Below, in pieces: positions 22,030 through 33,139 of a DNA stretch of 64,000 nt (position 1 is its first letter; each line of letters opens with the position of its first letter). The position numbers were made by a program, and so were the translations under genes. The stretch comes from Macrotis lagotis (taxonomy: Eukaryota > Chordata > Mammalia > Peramelemorphia > Peramelidae). Below the pieces are notes generated by a model that worked only from the letters and a program-made list of their open reading frames with translations, was not told the origin of the DNA and made no database searches. The stretch spans positions 280,737,067 through 280,801,066 of the forward strand of contig NC_133660.1 of NCBI RefSeq assembly GCF_037893015.1. The letters run 5' to 3'.

Positions 22030-22930
22030 TATTATTTATTCATATTATAATTTAAAACATACACAGTGCCTATTATGCGCAGAACCCTGTGGTAGGTGAT
22101 GGGGGAAAAAAGACAAAAAATCTAGTCCCTTCTCTCAAGGAATTTTACCTTCTACAAAAGGTTTCAGTAAATACAATGCAATTTTGAGGAGGGAGAATTT
22201 TTTAATACTAGGGAGGACAGGAAGAAAAGAGGCAGTGCATTTCAAGTATCTGGGACCACCTGGGCAAAGAAAACAGTAAGACAACTAGTTTGGAAGAAAT
22301 TAGAGGGTGCAAAGTCCAATGAGATATCTAGGAAATAGGTGGGAGTTTGAGTGTGAGAAGCTTTAAACATCGAGCTGAGGAGTTGTGTTTTACCCTAGAA
22401 ACAATGGGGAGTCACTGAGGACGTGTGAGCAGGGGAGATTCCATAGTATGACCTGTCACTTTGGAAGTTGTGTGTTGGGTAGACTGAAGAGGGGCCAGGC
22501 TGGGGCGATCACCACAGTCAATCAGGGGAGGGAAGAGTCCAAACTTGGACAATGACTGAGGAACAGATGCTAGAAAGACCTTGGCAGCAGAGAAAACAAC
22601 CTGAAGAATATGAGAGTGAGGACTCCTTTTGTGGATGGGATGGACCATAAAGCTGCCAGGGTCCCTTTTTCAAATGGATATTGTGGAGGGGACAAAGGAA
22701 AGTAAAGAACTGAGGATGACTCTGAGAATCTCACAGGCCACCAGAATAGAGAAGGCTGGAAGAAGGAGAAGAGGTGCCAATGGTTCATACAGGTGGGAGA
22801 GTCTGGAAGTCAAGAGGGCCTGGCATGAGGGACCACTTCTGAGAGACAGGACCCTGCTGGAGTCAGGGGTCTGGGAGTAGCAGGAATTGGGTCCAGTCAG
22901 TTCCCCACTCGATGAGGATGGTTTCAAAGT
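22030..22930 (+). repeat. Old interspersed repeat, unassigned family
   Basis: It shares text with the copies at 421-1835, 23440-24240, 27380-27560 and 56480-56960: agtgcctattatgcgcagaa, gggagtcactgaggacgtg and cacagtcaatcaggggagg. About 900 bp is present, the longest copy in the window. Confidence 0.45.
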
Positions 22931-22999
22931 GTTAGGTTCAGGGTGTTCGTCAGACTATGGAAGAGGCCTCCTAACAATGGTGAGGTTCCCTACCTTCCA

Positions 23000-23300
23000 T
23001 GTACCCCACACCCAAGTTCGAAGTCTTTACTATCATGTGCTTTGGTCAAATCACTGAGGTCCTCCTGTCCTTATCCATAAAACAAGGGGATTGGCTTAAA
23101 TGGCGCCTGATGCTCTTCCACATTAGAGTCACAACGCCATTATCCTAGGATCTTGGAGCTGGGAAGGCCTGCTTTGGAATCTGACCTGTGGTGTCTTACT
23201 AGCTGTGCAATCATGAACAAGTCATTTATTCTTTTGTTTCATCTGGAAAATGGTCCAGATGATTGTTAACGTTCTTCCAACCCCACATGGATGACCCTAC
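23000..23300 (+). repeat. Degraded MIR/MON1-like SINEs
   Basis: The order cttactagctgtgcaatcat, gaacaagtcatttattc, ttcatctggaaaatgg is MIR-like. A similar motif set precedes it at 23020-23100. Confidence 0.4.
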
Positions 23301-23439
23301 AATGAGCCTGGGCTGCAGGTGGGACCTTAATATTTTTTTTAAGTTCCTAAATAACCAGAGTGTGTAGAACATTCTGCTCATGCTGGGGAAAGGGAAAGTT
23401 TAGATAAGAAGAAGCTACCTTTATGGACCTCAAAGCTGA

Positions 23440-24240
23440 AGCTATCCAATCAATCCGCCAAGCATTAACACCAGCATTTACGAAGCACCTCTCCTATACT
23501 AGCCACTGAGAATCCAGACAAAATTGGGACAGTCTTTGCTCCCAAAGAGCTTATATGGGGGAAGCCAGGGATGGGGGAGGTTATCAATCACAGAAAGGGG
23601 CAGTTATGCTAACAGAATGCAACAAGATGAAAAATTTCTGATTAATTTAGAAGAGGCTAGTCAGTGACTAGGAAAAGAATGACCACCCCTGGATCAGCCC
23701 CTAAAGTCAGGGCTTGTCAGATCCCTCTGAGGCAACTCCCCCTAAACTTTCACTCACAAGTTGGGTCTGAAGCCTTCAAAATATAACCCACAAGCCCCCA
23801 CCAATTAATTTTTAAGTCAAGCAGTAGATACAACTAGCTGAAAGCAAAAGCAAAAGCAAAAGAAACCCTGAGAGGGCAGTTAAGGACGGCAACTAGAAAG
23901 TATTCCCTACCCACAACTTGGGGCACACTCTCCCACAAATACACATTGCATCCATGGGAAGAGTGGTCTCCAAATGAAAATACCCTGGTAGTTAGGCACA
24001 TATGTAGGAAAGCTAAACCTTGTCTCCATTGCACTTAATCTCAGAGATTTGGAGAACATCCTATATAAGTATAAAGGGGAAAGATAAATGAAATGCAATG
24101 TGTTCTAGTAGATGGCAGGATGAGGAAAGGCTCCAGTCAAAGGTGATGCTTGAGTTGGGTCTTGATCTATGAGAGGTTGACTGAGAACATGGAGTACAAT
24201 CCAGATACAGAAGATGACATTGGAGACAAGAGTGCTCTCC
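23440..24240 (+). repeat. Old interspersed repeat, unassigned family, in pieces
   Basis: The head (gcatttacgaagcacctctc, tatactagccactgagaatc) lies at 23460-23560, and a later segment (gatgcttgagttgggtcttg) at 24140-24165. The region between is unrecognised. Confidence 0.35.
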
Positions 24241-24499
24241 GCCATGGTAGAATAGCAAGAAGCCACCAGACAGCAAACTATGTATATAGTTTATATAACT
24301 ATAAAACACATATAAATGCCACAGCTCAACTGTCTAGCCACTAGTATATAAATCAAGGTTCAGCCCCATTGCTTGGGACCTGTCAGGTCCTTGCTTGCAA
24401 GTCCTTTCCCCCACTTTGAAATGAAACTTCTGTTTGATTCATGACTCTCCTGGTCCCTAGTCTGCTCTAATCAGTTCTGGCCATTCTCAGGTTACTCTC

Positions 24500-24641
24500 T
24501 TTTTTTTTAAGGTTTTGCAAGGCAATGGGGTTAAGTGACTTGCCCAAGGTCACACAGCTAGGTATTTATGAAGTATCTGAGGCCAGATTTGAGCACTGAC
24601 TCCAGGGCCAGTGCTCTATCCACTGTGCCACCTAGCTGCTC
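24500..24641 (-). mobile_element. WSINE1-type SINE, antisense
   Basis: It runs from a T-rich tail, ggttttgcaaggcaatgggg, through gtcacacagctaggtattta to gtgccacctagctgct. A few bases of the B-box region are missing. Confidence 0.9.
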
Positions 24642-25004
24642 TCCATTCCTGGATTAGATGTCGATTGAGTCCAGTTGACAAAAGACTGAGTGGGGCCATG
24701 TCCTGAAAGGCTCAAAAGTCAAGAGGGAAACAATAGGGAACCTCAGTTTCCTCAACTGTAAAGCAGGGATGATAACTGCACCAATCTCCCAAGGTTGTGG
24801 TGAAGATAAAATGCCAACCCGCAATTATTTAGGAGGCTATTGCAGTGGCTCAGGGAAGAAGTGAGAAAGGGGTCAGATTGCAGAAACATGTACATGGAAA
24901 TACAAGATTTGGCAACTGATTAGAAATGTAGAAATTAGAAATGTGAGTTGGAGATATGGAAAGAGAAGTGGAGGGGGAGAGACTGATTTAGAAGTCTTTC
25001 ACAG

Positions 25005-25149
25005 GGGTGGCTAGGTGGGGCAGTGGATAAAGCACCAGCCCTGGAGTCAGGAGGACCTGGGTTCAAATCCGATCTCAGACACTTAATAATGCCCTAACTC
25101 TGTGGCCTTGGGCAAGCCACTTAACCCCACTGCCTTGCAAAAAAAAAAA
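25005..25149 (+). mobile_element. WSINE1-type SINE with 13-bp target-site duplication
   Basis: The flanks are aagtctttcacag (24992-25004) and aagtcttccacag (25150-25162), with one mismatch. The element is full length with an A-rich tail. Confidence 0.92.
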
Positions 25150-25799
25150 AAGTCTTCCACAGAGAGCCAATGACAAAAGCAAGGCAGTGGATGGATCATC
25201 AAAGAATAGAGATGAAAGGTGGCTAAGGGCAAAATCTTGGAAAACACCCAGAAAAGGAAGACAGAAAAGGTTTCAGAGAGTAGGATAAGTAAGAAAACCA
25301 AAGGATGAAAGAGATGGCCAATAAAGAAAGCAAAAGCCAATGACATTGACTCCAGGTCATTAATGAGTAACCTCAGAGCTGTTTTAGTGTAAGTGGTGGG
25401 GCAGGAAACCAAACTGCAAAGGCCTGAGGAATATAAAGACATAACTAATAATTACAGAGGCTGAGAAAGTTGGCCTCGGAATTCCCAGCCTATATTTTTA
25501 TTAGGCCATTCTCGTCAAGAAAGAATGGTAATTCATCAACTAGAGCTTGCCCATGGGAGGAGATAAGGTAAAGGAAGACAGTGTTGGCATCCCCCTACCC
25601 TGGGCTGTCTGAGAGAAGGGCAGGTTGGGGACTACCACTGGGATACAGTGCTAAGGGGGCACCTTCCCCCATGATGGAACAAGGAGAAAGCCTCAATCCT
25701 CCTCCCCTAGTTACACCATCAGAGAACAGTAAAGAAACGGATTAGACCATGAGACTGGATTTTTAGAATTTGAACACACCTTAGAAATAATTGAGTGCA

Positions 25800-26960
25800 A
25801 CCCATGCATTTATTTTAATTCAATTTTATTTTCAGTTCTGAATTCTCTCCCTCTCCCTCCCCATTGTCCTCTCCCACCCATTGAGAAAGCAAGAAAAATC
25901 CATTACAAATATGCATAATGATGCAAAACAAATTCTTGCATTAGCCATGCCCTTTAAAAGAAAAAAATATATAGTTTAATCTGCCCTCTGAGTTCATAAA
26001 TTCTCTATCTGGAGGTGGATAACAAGCTTCATCATGAGTCCATTGGAATGGTGGTTGGCCATTATGTTAGCTGATTATTCTTCATAATATTGCTGCTACT
26101 ATATAAACTGTTCTCCTGGTTCTGCTAACTCTCCTCTGCATCAGTTCATATAAATCTTCCTTATCACCTTCCCTGACAGGTCATTCCGTCTCATTCATAT
26201 ACTATTACTTATTCAGCTACTTCCCAAGTGATAGATATCTCCTCTGGTTCCAATTCTTCAGCACCACAAAGAGCTGCTATTAATATTCTTGGATGTATGG
26301 GTCCTTTTTCTCCTTTTCTCTTTGGGGTGTCATCTGAGTAGTGGTATCACTAGATAAAATGATATGCAGTTTAATAGCTTTGGGGGAAGTTTTGAATTGC
26401 TGTCTGGAATGATTGTACTTATTCACCAACACTGCCTTCATCTGTGTATCCACTTTCCCACATCCCTTCCAGTATCTGTCATTTTCTTTTTTCTGTAATT
26501 TTAACCAATCCAGTGGTCATCAATCTGCATTTCCCTAATTAGTAGGATTTGGAGCATTTTTTTCATATGGTTATTGATAGGTTTGGTTTCTTCCTTTGAA
26601 AACTACCTGTTCATTTTCTTTGGTCTTTGTCAACTGGAGAATGGCTTATTCTTGAGACCTTTATCAGGGAAACTTGTTGCAAGGATTTCTCCCCCAATTT
26701 CTTGTTTTTTTCCCTTAGTTTTAGCTGCATTGGTTTTATTTGTAAAAAAAAATCTTTCAAATTTTATGTAATCAAAATGATCAATTTGACTTCAATTTGC
26801 TTGGTCATGAGCTCTCCCCCTATCCATACATCTGACAGGATTTTTTTCCCATGCTCTAATTTGTGGCTTTCAATGTCACCCTTCATGTTTTAAATCATGT
26901 GCCCATTTTGAGCTTGGTATGGTGAGAGATGAATTGCCAGCTTAGCTGTGAGCTCCAATA
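25800..26960 (-). mobile_element. L1 3' part, antisense, about 1.15 kb
   Basis: It starts with an L1 3' UTR-like T/C-rich block, then gttctcctggttctgctaac, atcagttcatataaatctt, agtggtatcactagataaaa, tttccctaattagtaggatt and ttaaatcatgtgcccatttt. This is the reverse complement of the end of marsupial L1 ORF2. No intact frame remains. Confidence 0.85.
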
Positions 26961-27029
26961 GGTCAGGAACTATAGAGAACCAGAAGGTCTGCATATCATC
27001 AGCACCCGTCACTTCTTTGCCCATCCTGG

Positions 27030-27260
27030 GCAGGGCAACGAGATGGTACCACAGTGGGCAGAGCCAGGCTAGAGACAGTCTCACTTTCCTGAATTCCAAT
27101 CTGGCCTCAGACACTTAAGGGCTGTATGTCCCTTGGCAAGTCTCTTCACTGTTTGCCTCAGTTTCCTCATCTGTAAAATGAGCTAGAGAAGGAAATGGCA
27201 AAAATCACTCCAGTATCTTTGCCAAATGGGATCATGAAGAAAAATAACTGAAAACAACAA
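27030..27260 (+). mobile_element. MAR1-type SINE
   Basis: ggtaccacagtgggcagagc, tctggcctcagacactta, cctcagtttcctcatctgta, aatgagctagagaaggaaat and cactccagtatctttgcc give the complete MAR1 order. Confidence 0.85.
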
Positions 27261-27379
27261 AACAGATGTTGTTAGGAGCCAAGATGGGAAGAGGCAGCCA
27301 ATCACAGGGCTTTAGTGGAAAACAGAATCTGAAGGATTGGGGGAAACAAAGAAAGGCAGCAGGTAGACCTTGTTCTTAA

Positions 27380-27570
27380 GGAGCTCAACAACGAACATGA
27401 AAAAAAAACACATTTTCTGCATGTCAGATAAAAACAAGATACAGACAGGATAAACTGGAGATAATCAGGAGAGGAAAAGACCACTGGAATGAAGGGGTTG
27501 GGAAAGGCTTTCTTAACCAAGAACTGAAGGTCAGAGATGAGGAGGGAAAGTGTTCCAGGCCTGGGGAAAA
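27380..27570 (+). repeat. Old interspersed repeat, unassigned family, fragment
   Basis: gaatgaaggggttgggaaag then gatgaggagggaaagtgttc matches the other copies of this family. Confidence 0.4.
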
Positions 27571-27911
27571 TTAAGATAAAAAAGGACCTCCCTTTGGTCA
27601 GAGAGGCACCTTCAAAGTCAGAGCGCCGAGTGTAATCCGACGATGAGTGGCCAGAGACGGATCGGCCAACACCGCAGGCTGGCGGTTTGTCATGGCTGTC
27701 CACGAGCTCAAAGAGCTTGTAAAATTTAATCTGTATTAACAATTTTTTCCAACATTTTCTTAAAGCCTCTCCTTGAGGAAACATGGAAAGCAACAGTCCC
27801 TAGTGGCCAGGGACCAGGTTAAAATAAAAATGGTAACTATGTAACAAAATAAAAACAGTAAAACACAAATAATAGTACTATCGGGTTTTCCTAGTGACTA
27901 TGCAGTAGCGG

Positions 27912-28208
27912 GTTTGAGGAAGGACAGGGCGAAAGGCGAGAGAGTAGAATAAATGGGAACGCAGAGGAATCGCATGGAGAGAAACGCAGCAATAGCAACT
28001 GTGGGGAAAAATACTGAAGCAACTTCTCTGATGGATTTATGCTCACGAATGCGACCCAGCCAAGAGTCAGGGCCAATGGGTATCTGAACGCAGACGGAAC
28101 GCTCCTTTTTTTCTCTCACTTCATTTCAGTGGTGGGGGGGGGGGGGTTGTGTTTATTTTCACAAGATTATTGTATAAATGTGAAAATAACCATTAAAACT
28201 TAAAAAAA
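27912..28208 (+). mobile_element. 5'-truncated L1-like retro-insertion with perfect 13-bp target-site duplication
   Basis: tatgcagtagcgg occurs at 27899-27911 and 28209-28221. Between them are 297 bp ending accattaaaacttaaaaaaa, as expected for a poly-A retro-insertion. Several CpGs are still present (gaatgcgacc, gaacgcagacgg), so the copy is relatively young. Assignment to L1 rests on the 3' text and is less certain than the insertion itself. Confidence 0.75.
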
Positions 28209-28224
28209 TATGCAGTAGCGGAGA

Positions 28225-28620
28225 TCCTTTTTTTTAATAGTATTTTTTTCCAATTACATATAAAAAAAGGTAAAATGTTTACCATTCATTTTCTAAGTTT
28301 TTTCAAAGCAATGGGGTTAAGTGACTTGCCCAAGGTCACAAAGCTAGGTGATTATTAAGTGTCTGAGGACGCATTTGAACTCGGGTCCTCCTGACTCCAG
28401 GGCCAGTGCTCTATCCACTGCACCACCTAGGTTTTTAAGTTCCAGATTTTTCTCCCTCAAGACAGCAAACAATATAGGTTCTACATGTCCTGTCCTGACA
28501 ATTATACCACATTAGTCATGTTGTGAAAGAAGAATCTTAACAAAAGGGAAAAACCATGAGAAAAAGAAATAAAGAAAAAAGTGAAAATGATATGCTTCAA
28601 TTGTCTTCAGACTTCGTAAT
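28225..28620 (-). mobile_element. Antisense L1 3' UTR interrupted by a SINE
   Basis: T-rich tttttccaattacatata and taccattcattttctaag, then (past the SINE) ttaagttccagatttttctc and acattagtcatgttgtgaaa, are the reverse complement of a marsupial L1 3' UTR. Confidence 0.65.
28296..28430 (-). mobile_element. WSINE1-type SINE, antisense
   Basis: It reads caaagcaatggggttaagtg, ccaaggtcacaaagctagg, gcatttgaactcgggtcc, ccactgcaccacctag. It lies within the antisense L1 3' UTR. Confidence 0.9.
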
Positions 28621-28639
28621 TCTTTTGCTGGGTGGGAGG

Positions 28640-30965
28640 GAGGTTTCCATCCCAAGTCTCTTGGAACTGTCTTGATCGTTGTACTGTTGAGAAAAGCCAA
28701 GTCAATGGGAAGTGCTCAAAGTCCTGCTCTCCCAGGAATTGGGAAATGGGGGGCAAGTTCTTTGGGGATTACTGGGTCACAATCATATTAAGAACCACAG
28801 AAGAGAAAAACAGACAGTATGGGGTCCAGAGGCAGACAGTGTGGAGATGGGGGCAGGAGGAAGAGGATGGGAAAGGGGAGAGGAGTGTCGCTGGCATAAG
28901 CAGTTTGAACTGTACACTGACAGCCAAGACCCCCATAAAGATGAAAGAGGGTTTGGGAAAAGGGAGCTGGAGGTCTCCCTATTCTAGGCTTTTTTTTGGG
29001 GGGGGTGGATTACCAGGGCCACCTTGGGTTGGTTCATTAAGTCAAATCATCTCAAAGGTATCAGCAAAGCACTGGTTAATATTATTTGTCCAAATCACCT
29101 CAGTTATCAGCACCTTTTGATGTCCTGCTGGCCTGTCTGGGATTACACATCAGGGAGGATGGCAGCACCCCAAGGATGACTCGCCCTGATTCAACACATA
29201 ATACCAGGATGTGAAATTTGGCTAATAAATGATGCAATTTTGTAATTTTGCTCATGTGGTCTTGGGGAAGACTTGCACGGTTCTTCCAAGTTTCCTCTGT
29301 TATTCTGTTTCCAGCTCCTGCCCCGGCTCCTTAAAAGCTAGCTTACAACCCTGGAAGTGGGTAGCTGGAGATAACAACCAAATGCAACGTAACACCAGAA
29401 AAGTCATACCTTTGGCTAGCCAGATAGCCGAGTATGACGGGCCGAGAAGGTGGTTGGGAGCTAGAGAAGGCAAGGAAGCATAGGCAGGGGGCAGGACCAG
29501 GAATCTCCGCAGGATGGAAGTTGTGACGGTAATCGCCTTCCTTGTTCCCTCTCTTTCCAAGCCTGCCTCAAGGATCTGATTTCCAGGTGCTCTCCACTGG
29601 ACACTTGTCATTTGCTTTGTGGTGCCATAAGCAGAATTCTCTAGGCTTGCCTGCTAGCTCATTCCCATCTCCCAGGCCTGGGCTCCCTGAATGGACATGC
29701 TAGCCCAGCAGCAATGGGGATGCCCCATGGAGCCTCCGAGGGCTTCGGGACTGACCCTGGTCTTTTTTTCCCTAATCATCATAAAGTCCTCCCAGCATGG
29801 TAACAAGCTCCAATGGACCCAGAAGCCACCAGAAATGAGGCGATGGTGGGGCAGCAGGAATTCTGCAGTGACCTTAGGAGGACATCACTGGCCTTCATAA
29901 AGATAGACATGATGGACACCAGCCATCGTGAAGAACATGGAGAAAAATTCTGCATCTTTGGCCCTCTATTTATTGAGCTGGCAGAGGAGACATCATGGGC
30001 AGGAGAGAGGCGGCTACATCATTGCTGCCAACTCCGGTCATTTCCCCAGGTAGGAAAGCTGACCACATCATTTGTGAGAGCGAGGACTGTGCTTGAGGGG
30101 GGCTTGGGAGTCAGGAGGACCTGGATTCAAATTCTGACCGACTCTCTCTGTGGGATGGGGGCAAAGCACCAAAAGTGCCAGTCTCTGTTTCTTCCACCTA
30201 CAAAATGTTATCTACAGGCTCAGGTAGATGAAGGGCTCCACAAATGGTCAGCCATCCTCCCTGGCTTTTCCAAGGAGGAGCAACAAGCGTGGCTCTTGTC
30301 GTGTGCACCCTGTGGCTGCAAGGGCTGGGAACTGCTGGCCTGAAAGGCATCTGCCGGGAGCTCTGCTTTCTTGGGAAGAAAGGGGAATGTACAAAATAAG
30401 GATGCAGATGGTCTGGGGCGAGTGGAATCAGGACCATAGGCCCTGTGGAGGGGGCCCCGATGGGTGGCATTCAGCTCGACTGAATGGCCCCTGCAGGCCT
30501 GGAGATGCACAAGGGGGGAGCACAGGGGCAGGTGAACAAAAACACCAAAGCACACATGGAGTCATGGGGGCAAAGGGCAAAGCCCAGAGAAGGATCAGCT
30601 GCCAGAGATGAGAAAGGATTCAGTCTGGAAGATGACCAGAACAGGCCATGGGACCCTGACCGTCCTTGTAGTCATCCAGCAGGCCATGGAGCAGGGCTTG
30701 CAAACAGTCACCTGGTAGTGAATGCTGTGGCAGAGGTCACACCCCAACCAAAGAAACAGAAAGTGTCAGAACGAGGCCAAGGGTCTGAAACTCTCAAATA
30801 ACACACAGCAATACTCAAGATTGTTCCAGAATGCTTCAAAGAGAAGGATCCTCAGCCCGAAAGCTGGTGCCTTCCCTCCCAGTGGAGCCAGCCCAGAGGG
30901 CTGGTCCACATCCTGCTGCTCCCAACCTGGCTCACTATCATGGAAGGGATGCAAGAAAACTGTAC
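28640..30965. other. Intergenic, downstream of PPP6R3, no recognised gene
   Basis: The sequence is mostly unique. Plus-strand open frames of 160-176 codons (28632-29120, 29813-30343) show no domain, no family similarity and no splice or initiation context that I can support. Confidence 0.45.
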
Positions 30966-30987
30966 TAGGAAACTTAGAATAAGGAGA

Positions 30988-30993
30988 TTTTAT
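30988..30993 (-). terminator. Candidate distal polyadenylation signal AATAAA
   Basis: TTTATT on the plus strand reads AATAAA in the PPP6R3 direction. It is the last canonical hexamer before non-UTR-like sequence, so it is taken as the probable distal end of the transcript. Confidence 0.45.
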
Positions 30994-31131
30994 TCTCTTT
31001 AATATAAGTATTTTCTTTAACTTCAGTCTCATGATTCAGTAACTCCAAAGCAGATAATACATAGTAATTTAAAAAGGAAACAAACCAAATTAGGGATGAA
31101 AGCTCGTCCAGCCTTGTACCATCAGGGCACC

Positions 31132-31185
31132 TTTCCTCCTCCTCCTCCTCCTCCTCCTCCTCCTCCTCCTCCTCCTCCTCCTCCT
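31132..31185. repeat. (TCC)n trinucleotide repeat in the distal PPP6R3 3' UTR
   Basis: About 17 perfect TCC units sit on the plus strand. In the transcript this is (GGA)n, a purine tract able to bind SR proteins or form G-quadruplex-like structure. It is transcribed only if the distal polyadenylation site is used. Confidence 0.9.
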
Positions 31186-31632
31186 GTGCTACACTAGAAA
31201 ACCCCCAGCCCCGGCCTCACGGGTCCCTGGGTTCTGGCTCTCCAGTCACCGGACCGTGGAGACTGGAAAGAGGCCCCGGCTGCCTCTCAAGGACATCGAC
31301 AAGGAGCTGCTGGATGCCAAAGGAGGAGGGGCTATCTTCCAGCCCATGGGGGAGGGGGGGTACCAACTTCACCACAGCCATCTTCCAAAGGCCTTTGGGC
31401 ATGTGGATTGCCCCCCAGGCAACGACAGTCACATCTGAAAGGGCACTCCTGAGTCCAGTCTGGCCAGGGGCGATGAGGAGAGACCAGGCTACCCTCTGCC
31501 TAGAGATCTCAACTCTTGGACTTGAATGCCACTACACAGAATGAGCAGGGCTGCCTCTGGAATTCCAGGCTAGTCTATACCATTGGCAATGGAAAAAGGA
31601 ATAAGCAATAAGCCATCATATATTTGATTTTT

Positions 31633-31638
31633 TTTATT
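31633..31638 (-). terminator. Candidate proximal polyadenylation signal AATAAA
   Basis: This AATAAA on the minus strand is followed within 60 bases by a U-rich element. It would give a 3' UTR of about 1.45 kb. Confidence 0.4.
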
Positions 31639-33087
31639 TCTGTATGTAATGTAATAGGCACGCTGCTTGGGAGGCTATTTCTAAAAAATCGTTGGCCATC
31701 TTTCAGAGTATCCTTTTGGTTTTAAATACTGGTCAGGAAAAAACAAATGACGTAAAAATAGGTGAAGAACTTTCTATTACAGAAATGAAAAATTGATTTG
31801 CATCTAAAAGTGCAAGAGGTAACGTGGAAGTGACCCCTTCACCAGACGGACGACACGGCGACATGCGGCCCATCGCTTCTGCTGTTGGAGAAGGCGGGTG
31901 GATTTCTTTATACTGACATAGAAAATTATAAATTACAATGAATTAGTCTCCATAATCACTATATATACACAAACCAGGTCTAAAAAAATACACTGGCTTA
32001 GAATTTACGAGTGAAAACTTCACAAGGTACAGGAAAACAATTAACATGCTCAGGTGCCCAATTTTGATTTGTACTTTGAAATACTATGCCCAAGAAAAGG
32101 AACACACGCCAATCGAAGTGGCAGTGCGCACTGACTCCTGCGACTTGCCTAATACGAGTAGAGTATTATAAATACGCAGATTGTTCTGAAATGTTCATTT
32201 GTAATGCTTGGTTAAACAAGGTCCAATTTAGTGAATGAATGGGTTCAAAGGCAGGTGAACTACCAAAAACCAAAAGAACAAACCCCAAACCCCAAATCAC
32301 AAGCCATATCCACTCCAAATAACCTAGTGTTTCATCGGCGTGAGGAATCACTTCAAGCAAACAAGACTGAACAAAACATATGGCTTTACAGGAACATCAA
32401 TTTGTCAACTAAGTTGTAGCAATAAATACTTAAAATCTCTACCAATAGACTTACAATTTGATCTGTTTTAAACAATACAGAAAACAGTTACCAATTAAAA
32501 ACTGGTTATAAAAAGAACACCCAAAATTTCTTTTTTAAAATCACTTTTGAGAATCAGAACAACCAAAATCACCCTTGGAGGGCATTTCAATCCTACAACT
32601 TCTTGCCAACCTGGAAGAAAAATGAGTTCAGAATTTTGTACAAGGTGAAAAAATGTATGAAAACGGCCTAAAGACTTTGGTCACACTAATCGTCAAAGAG
32701 TTATGTCTCAAATACAATAGATCTGTGTCTTCACTTTTATAAAACTAATCTTACAGCCATTTGAACTCTAGAATTCCTACTCTTATTCCACGGGGGGGGC
32801 GGGGGGGGGCAAGGTCTTCTTCTGCAGGCCACCCAGGATTCATAACAATACAATATAAACATAGGCAAAAATGCTTGGTATCGGTCAATGTGCAAGATTT
32901 TTACACGTCTGAATTTCTCTGTACAGTGTCTTAAAGTCTAGCTAGAAACGTTGCTGGTCCGGATCCCTTGCAAAGTGAGTGCAGCAGTGACTGGCTTGGA
33001 CAGGCTCGGGATGGACTCCTCCAACACCGGGTTTGAACCATGGCTATCAGTCTGCGGTCCTCGGTCAACAGCGGGAGACACCACGTA

Positions 33088-33139
33088 TCATACGGGGCCA
33101 TTGACAGAGGGCTCTCCTAAAAGGCTCGGCTGGTCAGTC
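33088..33139 (-). CDS. PPP6R3: PPP6R3 terminal coding exon w17 and stop codon
   Basis: The acceptor ttctctag is followed by one base completing arginine, then [16 protein letters not shown] and TGA at 33090-33088. The human protein ends with a similar TGQPSA..TSVNGPV, so the terminus is conserved. At 17 codons it is too short to detect as an ORF. The exon continues into the 3' UTR. Confidence 0.93.

Larger units (their letters stand above)
30970..33087 (-). other. PPP6R3: PPP6R3 3' UTR with two candidate polyadenylation signals
   Basis: About 2.1 kb follows the stop codon, AT-rich and without recognisable transposons over 31600-32700, which suits a conserved mammalian 3' UTR. Minus-strand AATAAA hexamers occur at 31638-31633 and 30993-30988. 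Each is followed on that strand by U- or GU-rich sequence, so short (about 1.45 kb) and long (about 2.1 kb) UTR forms are both possible. The long form would include the (GGA)n tract at 31132-31185 and the C-rich run at 32792-32809. The exact 3' end is inferred. Confidence 0.6.

Noticed and set aside
29813-30343. 176-codon plus-strand open frame
   Set aside because: No domain, composition or splice evidence; chance ORFs of this size are expected in GC-rich intergenic DNA.
1-31000. GAL (galanin) exons expected downstream of PPP6R3
   Set aside because: No minus-strand sequence for the galanin core or signal peptide was seen. The interval is tens of kb long in other mammals, so GAL probably lies beyond the left edge.
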